NCBI GenBank assembly: GCA_002710885.1 | Contig: PAIW01000001.1 | Location: forward strand, 1 to 8,770 | Length of the DNA stretch: 8,770 bases | Source of the DNA: Chloroflexota bacterium | GTDB taxonomy: Bacteria; Chloroflexota; Dehalococcoidia; SAR202; UBA11138 | Direction: 5' to 3' | In this document: one piece after another, positions 6,440 to 8,770 of the stretch | Layout of the letters: each line of letters opens with the position of its first letter | How positions within the stretch are numbered: position 1 is the stretch's first letter | Program-made: the position numbers and the translations under genes | The notes under the pieces: model-generated | Databases searched by the model: none | What the model saw: only the letters and a program-made list of their open reading frames with translations | Told to the model about the DNA's origin: nothing

Positions 6440-7321
6440 AGAAATCAAAATCGTTTATTCAATTAGTTCAGTACCAAATCAATAATGAATGACAAATTCG
6501 CATCTTTCTACCAATAGTGACCACAGTAACACCATTGCCAATTGATATTTACACACCTATCAGTCAGAGTGGTCTGAGGCTGGATTTCCCAGATGGAATC
6601 CGATGCCTCCATGAACGCACCTTACTAGGATGGCACGACTGTACGATCACTCCCTGATGTTGTCAATTGCCATCCAAAGTACGCCATTTAGCTCATAGTG
6701 CTTTACAACCATTCTGAACCAAGTATAAAGGCGCCGAAAAGTCTCATTTAGACCGACCCCATCCGAACCCAATTTGCTGGGCTATGCAAGGCTTCTACAG
6801 AGAATCAACTTTGTAAGACTATATATTGCACCATAGCGTTCCTTTCCAGGGCCGATTCAAACAGTATTGAGAAATCGCGCTCTGAGGGGCATCCACTGGT
6901 GCCGTTAGGGTCAGATCCATTCGCCTAGCCGAGGTCAGGAGCCAAGCAATGAACAACCCAGGTCAACGTTTTATTAGCAATGTCAGAATCAAACGTGGCC
7001 AAGCTATGGCGCGTGCTACGCCCGATTTACGGAATCTCTCCTCCACTAACACCCAATAACCAAGGCGTACCATACGTCTACATTTTCGACATGAGGGACA
7101 ATCCATACCGTGAATGGTGCGATAGCTGACATATAGTCTTGCTCCGGAAATTGAACAAATTTCAACATCGTGAATTCGCTGGTTTTGGATTAAGAATTCG
7201 TGGACGCTGGGAGGTAAAGTCGAACACCGTCGCAGTCGAAGAACATTATCGATTCAGTCAACGGGTGATTCAGAAACGCCATTTGAAAGTCTTCTTTTCG
7301 GGTGAATGGTGACACAGGATT
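6440..7321. other. Gene-poor stretch of about 880 bp
   Basis: No frame in this stretch reaches normal gene length and no RNA gene, repeat or terminator is evident. Very short candidates are visible. Plus strand 6949-7059 encodes 36 residues from an ATG with AGGAG 7 bases upstream. Plus strand 6980-7129 encodes 49 residues (starts MSESNVAKLWRVLRP), overlapping it in another frame without a ribosome site. Minus strand 6508-6612 encodes 34 residues ending in a Cys/Trp-rich tail. A minus-strand frame ending at 6647 reads KHYELNGVLWMAIDNIRE. None has a recognisable motif. The part next to 6440 should hold the promoter of the PHP gene, but I could not pick one out. Confidence 0.5.
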
Positions 7322-7570
7322 CTAATAGATGGTCTGAGCGCCATCAATCGTCTCGTCGTGGTATCCAAGATTGATCGCTGGCGCCAATATATCAACGTCG
7401 GAGATCACGGAGTCGTGTGGAATTCCAACCGCCTCACCGCAAATAGTCGCATGCTCGTCGATGCCGAACGGAACTGCCACGAATGCCACCGTCGCGACTG
7501 CCAAGATTGCTCCAAGTCCCTTTAAGGCATTAATCCGCTTTCCTCTTCGTTCGGGTAATAATAGGTTCAT
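7322..7570 (-). CDS. Small single-pass membrane or secreted protein, unknown function
   Basis: The 82-residue product has a basic N-terminus (PERRGKR), one hydrophobic segment at about residues 17-35 (LKGLGAILAVATVAFVAV) and then a short polar part with a single cysteine (TICGEAVGIP). The positive-inside pattern suggests the N-terminus stays in the cytoplasm and the rest lies outside, or that the segment is an uncleaved signal. Small proteins with a helix followed by PF and a CG motif recur in bacteria without assigned function; the resemblance is loose. The frame remains open upstream to 7882, but that part has an odd composition (Cys/Arg/Trp rich) and no ribosome site, so the internal ATG at 7570 is chosen. 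Even that ATG lacks a clear Shine-Dalgarno. It could be a remnant of a longer gene. Confidence 0.42.
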   Translation of the reverse strand: MNLLLPERRGKRINALKGLGAILAVATVAFVAVPFGIDEHATICGEAVGIPHDSVISDVDILAPAINLGYHDETIDGAQTIY

Positions 7571-7880
7571 ACATATATACGAACGCTGGAAACGAAATGT
7601 TTCAAACCACAGCTGATTTTCGCTCTTGCCCAAATTGAGTGTGATGCATCGTTGACCACCCGTTCCAAAAACTTTTACAATCGGGTACGAGCATGGACAG
7701 CGTAGATTCGCAGCAATCAACGGCATTAGCCGCACCCTACTTTTCCAGGACACCCGCAGGGGGCAACGCCTCCCGCCCCGTGTTTCGCCACAGACCAGTG
7801 GCGCTTGACCTCCACAGGCGAAGCTCGGATGTTTATTGATGCCTGTGTTAACCATGTCACCGCTATGGAGAACTCCCCAC
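7571..7880. other. Spacer of about 310 bp, no gene supported
   Basis: This lies between two divergently read small genes and would have to contain both promoters. The minus-strand frame through it is a poor coding candidate. A GGAG at 7867-7870 serves the gene starting at 7881, with a rather long 10-base spacer. I found no convincing -35/-10 pair or repeat. Confidence 0.4.
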
Positions 7881-8174
7881 ATGCAAACCTACGGAGAGGA
7901 AGTCAAAGTTTACTCGCTGGATAAGGAATCTGGTCTGATCGGATCGGCCCGGTTCAAAGGCGAGGCAATTCAGGAGACTCCAGGCGGTTTGTGGTCGTGG
8001 CAAGGGATTCTCACCGATCCCAGCTTTGAGCCCAATGACGTGTGGGACGTCCATGACATCCGACTGGAGTTCTTTGACGGCGCTTCTGGCCGAGCTTTTT
8101 GCACCAACATCGACTATCCAAACGGACGCGTGAATCTGGAGATCACGGGTGAGGGATTGCCTCCGAGGGTGTGA
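7881..8174 (+). CDS. Uncharacterised 97-98-residue protein
   Basis: Begins MQTYGEEVKVYSLDK and appears to be a small soluble, beta-rich acidic protein (GLWSWQGILTD, DIRLEFFDGASGRAF, GRVNLEITGEGLPP). There is no signal peptide, membrane segment or metal motif, and I do not recognise the family. The ATG at 7881 is preceded by GGAG at a 10-base spacing. Earlier in-frame ATGs at 7836, 7839 and 7854 add a stretch of ordinary-looking but unsupported residues, so the start is uncertain. Residue composition and codon use look properly coding. It precedes the second tRNA pair by about 145 bp in the same direction. Confidence 0.62.
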   Translation: MQTYGEEVKVYSLDKESGLIGSARFKGEAIQETPGGLWSWQGILTDPSFEPNDVWDVHDIRLEFFDGASGRAFCTNIDYPNGRVNLEITGEGLPPRV

Positions 8175-8199
8175 CGCCTGCCTGCGCACTGCTGACAAG

Positions 8200-8229
8200 T
8201 TGACACGGTTCTTGCGGAACACTTACCAT
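8200..8229 (+). promoter_or_regulatory. Probable promoter of the tRNA-Arg/tRNA-Val pair
   Basis: A perfect TTGACA (8200-8205) is followed after 18 bp by TACCAT (8224-8229), four of six matches to the -10 consensus. It starts about 25 bp after the stop of the preceding gene and about 90 bp before tRNA-Arg. The -35 box and spacing mirror the promoter of the first tRNA cluster. Confidence 0.4.
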
Positions 8230-8318
8230 TAACCTGGAGTTGATAGGCGAGATGATCGGGCCTCGAACTGCCAGACATCCCGTCCTGAGGCGCGCGCAAT
8301 TGCATGCTTAATAATCAG

Positions 8319-8392
8319 GCGCTTGTAGCTCAGTTGGATAGAGCGCAGCCCTGCGGAGGCTGAGGCCGTGGGTTCGAGTCCCGCCAAGCGCA
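8319..8392 (+). tRNA. tRNA-Arg(GCG)
   Basis: The acceptor stem GCGCTTG/CAAGCGC is perfect. The D arm is GCTC/GAGC. The anticodon stem CAGCC/GGCTG encloses the loop CTGCGGA with anticodon GCG at 8353-8355, which reads CGC and, by wobble, CGT. The T arm is GTGGG-TTCGAGT-CCCGC with discriminator A at 8392. CCA is not encoded. Most bacteria read these codons with an ACG tRNA edited to inosine, so GCG is a less usual choice. Confidence 0.93.
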
Positions 8393-8483
8393 CTTTGATT
8401 TCATCTCCCCTCTCAATTCGCCAAGCTGACGGCATAGGTGGCGAGGGCCATTCACCTGGCGTTACCGCGTATTCGCAAAGCCG

Positions 8484-8560
8484 GGGCGATTAGCTCAGAT
8501 GGTTAGAGCGTCTGTCTTACACACAGAAGGTCAGAGGTTCGAGTCCTCTATCCCCCACCA
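8484..8560 (+). tRNA. tRNA-Val(TAC) with an acceptor-stem mismatch
   Basis: The anticodon stem TCTGT/ACAGA holds the loop CTTACAC with anticodon TAC at 8518-8520. The T arm is AGAGG-TTCGAGT-CCTCT, and CCA is encoded (8558-8560). The acceptor stem GGGCGAT/ATCCCCC has a C-C mismatch at pair 4-69 (8487/8553), where G would be expected on the 3' side. All other arms are normal. It lies 91 bp after tRNA-Arg and probably shares its transcript. Confidence 0.92.
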
Positions 8561-8770
8561 TCAGCTGCAGGCGATCCCACAGGACTCGGCAACACCAACA
8601 CCATGCAGGCCTGCTGCTTCATCGACGGCACCTGCAGCTCGCAATTTACTCGCTACTTGTCGACGGTCGTTTGACCCCGCGTCTTTGGCATTGTCACTCG
8701 TATCGAACCAGGATGAGAAAGGGAGCGCTGTGCCCACCAATAATGCCAAAATGATGAGTTGCAGCACCAC
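8561..8770 (-). CDS. Open frame entering from the right edge, unknown product
   Basis: The frame is open from the window edge to a TGA at 8561-8563, directly abutting the 3' end of tRNA-Val on the other strand. The visible 69-70 residues begin with a hydrophobic segment (LQLIILALLVGTALPF) that could be a signal or membrane helix, followed by a polar, alanine-rich tail (ASKLRAAGAVDEAAGL). No family is recognised. The other two minus-strand frames are closed by stops. Whether the codon at the edge is the start or the gene continues outside cannot be decided, and chance openness is possible. Confidence 0.3.
   Translation of the reverse strand: MVLQLIILALLVGTALPFSSWFDTSDNAKDAGSNDRRQVASKLRAAGAVDEAAGLHGVGVAESCGIACS

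Noticed and set aside
6428..6448. Longer N-terminus of the PHP hydrolase from TTG 6448
   Set aside because: The extension covers the strong Shine-Dalgarno AAGGAG that serves ATG 6427, so the shorter protein is preferred.
6508..6612. Possible modified-peptide precursor with a Cys/Trp-rich tail
   Set aside because: The plus strand over the same bases is also open and protein-like, no peptide-modifying enzyme or transporter is nearby, and the ribosome site is weak. It is kept only as part of a low-interest finding.
7571..7882. Long version (186 residues) of the small membrane protein gene
   Set aside because: The upstream part has no ribosome site and an atypical Cys/Arg/Trp composition, and would bury the hydrophobic signal-like segment in the middle of the protein.
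8229..8435. Minus-strand frame containing LAGLEPTASASAG
   Set aside because: It is the antisense reading of tRNA-Arg, a well-known false gene type.
1..8770. CRISPR array, insertion-sequence transposase, toxin-antitoxin pair or defence operon
   Set aside because: I saw no evenly spaced direct repeats, no transposase motifs and no recognisable toxin or defence protein. The MazG-like protein here is not accompanied by a MazEF pair.

Overview
The window looks like a chromosomal stretch of a free-living bacterium with moderate G+C. The Pro/Thr-rich linker behind the TPR lipoprotein signal, the PHP hydrolase and the general gene style suggest Chloroflexota (Dehalococcoidia/SAR202-like). This is inference from gene style and is weakly held. 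Gene density is low: several spacers are 300-900 bp long and several genes are visibly broken, so the region reads as accessory or decaying rather than a compact core operon region.

Layout. 1-615 (+) is the 3' part of a metallo-beta-lactamase-fold hydrolase. It converges on a small uncharacterised gene (646-1008, -). A good promoter (1030-1059, +) then leads into three tRNA genes: Met(CAT) 1082-1154, Val(CAC) 1261-1336 and Leu(CAG) 1415-1500. Just past tRNA-Leu lies a tyrosine recombinase on the minus strand (1580 to about 2326). All its catalytic residues can be read, but in two frames, and its N-terminus is broken, so it is an integrase pseudogene. After about 450 bp without a clear gene comes a minus-strand cassette of small genes, each with its own Shine-Dalgarno: a zinc-ribbon gene broken by a frameshift (start 3593), a 60-residue unknown protein (3155-3337) that carries a strong perfect hairpin in its coding sequence, and an AT-rich, intact MazG-like nucleotide pyrophosphohydrolase (2776-3162). 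A tRNA target, an integrase remnant and small genes of mixed base composition together suggest the relic of an integrated phage or genomic island whose attachment site was tRNA-Leu.

3681-4991 (-) encodes a lipoprotein with ten tetratricopeptide repeats, whose signal peptide seems to begin upstream at a non-standard ATC codon (5030). 5516-6427 (-) encodes a PHP-domain metallohydrolase. A gene-poor stretch of almost 900 bp follows. It is succeeded by a small single-pass membrane or secreted protein (7322-7570, -), a 98-residue unknown protein (7881-8174, +), a second promoter and tRNA pair, Arg(GCG) 8319-8392 and Val(TAC) 8484-8560, and an open frame entering from the right edge (8561-8770, -).

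The genes do not form one pathway. The only visible functional links are the two tRNA groups, the overlapping small gene/MazG pair, and the probable tRNA-Leu/integrase relationship. I saw no CRISPR array, intact insertion sequence, toxin-antitoxin pair or clear new defence system.
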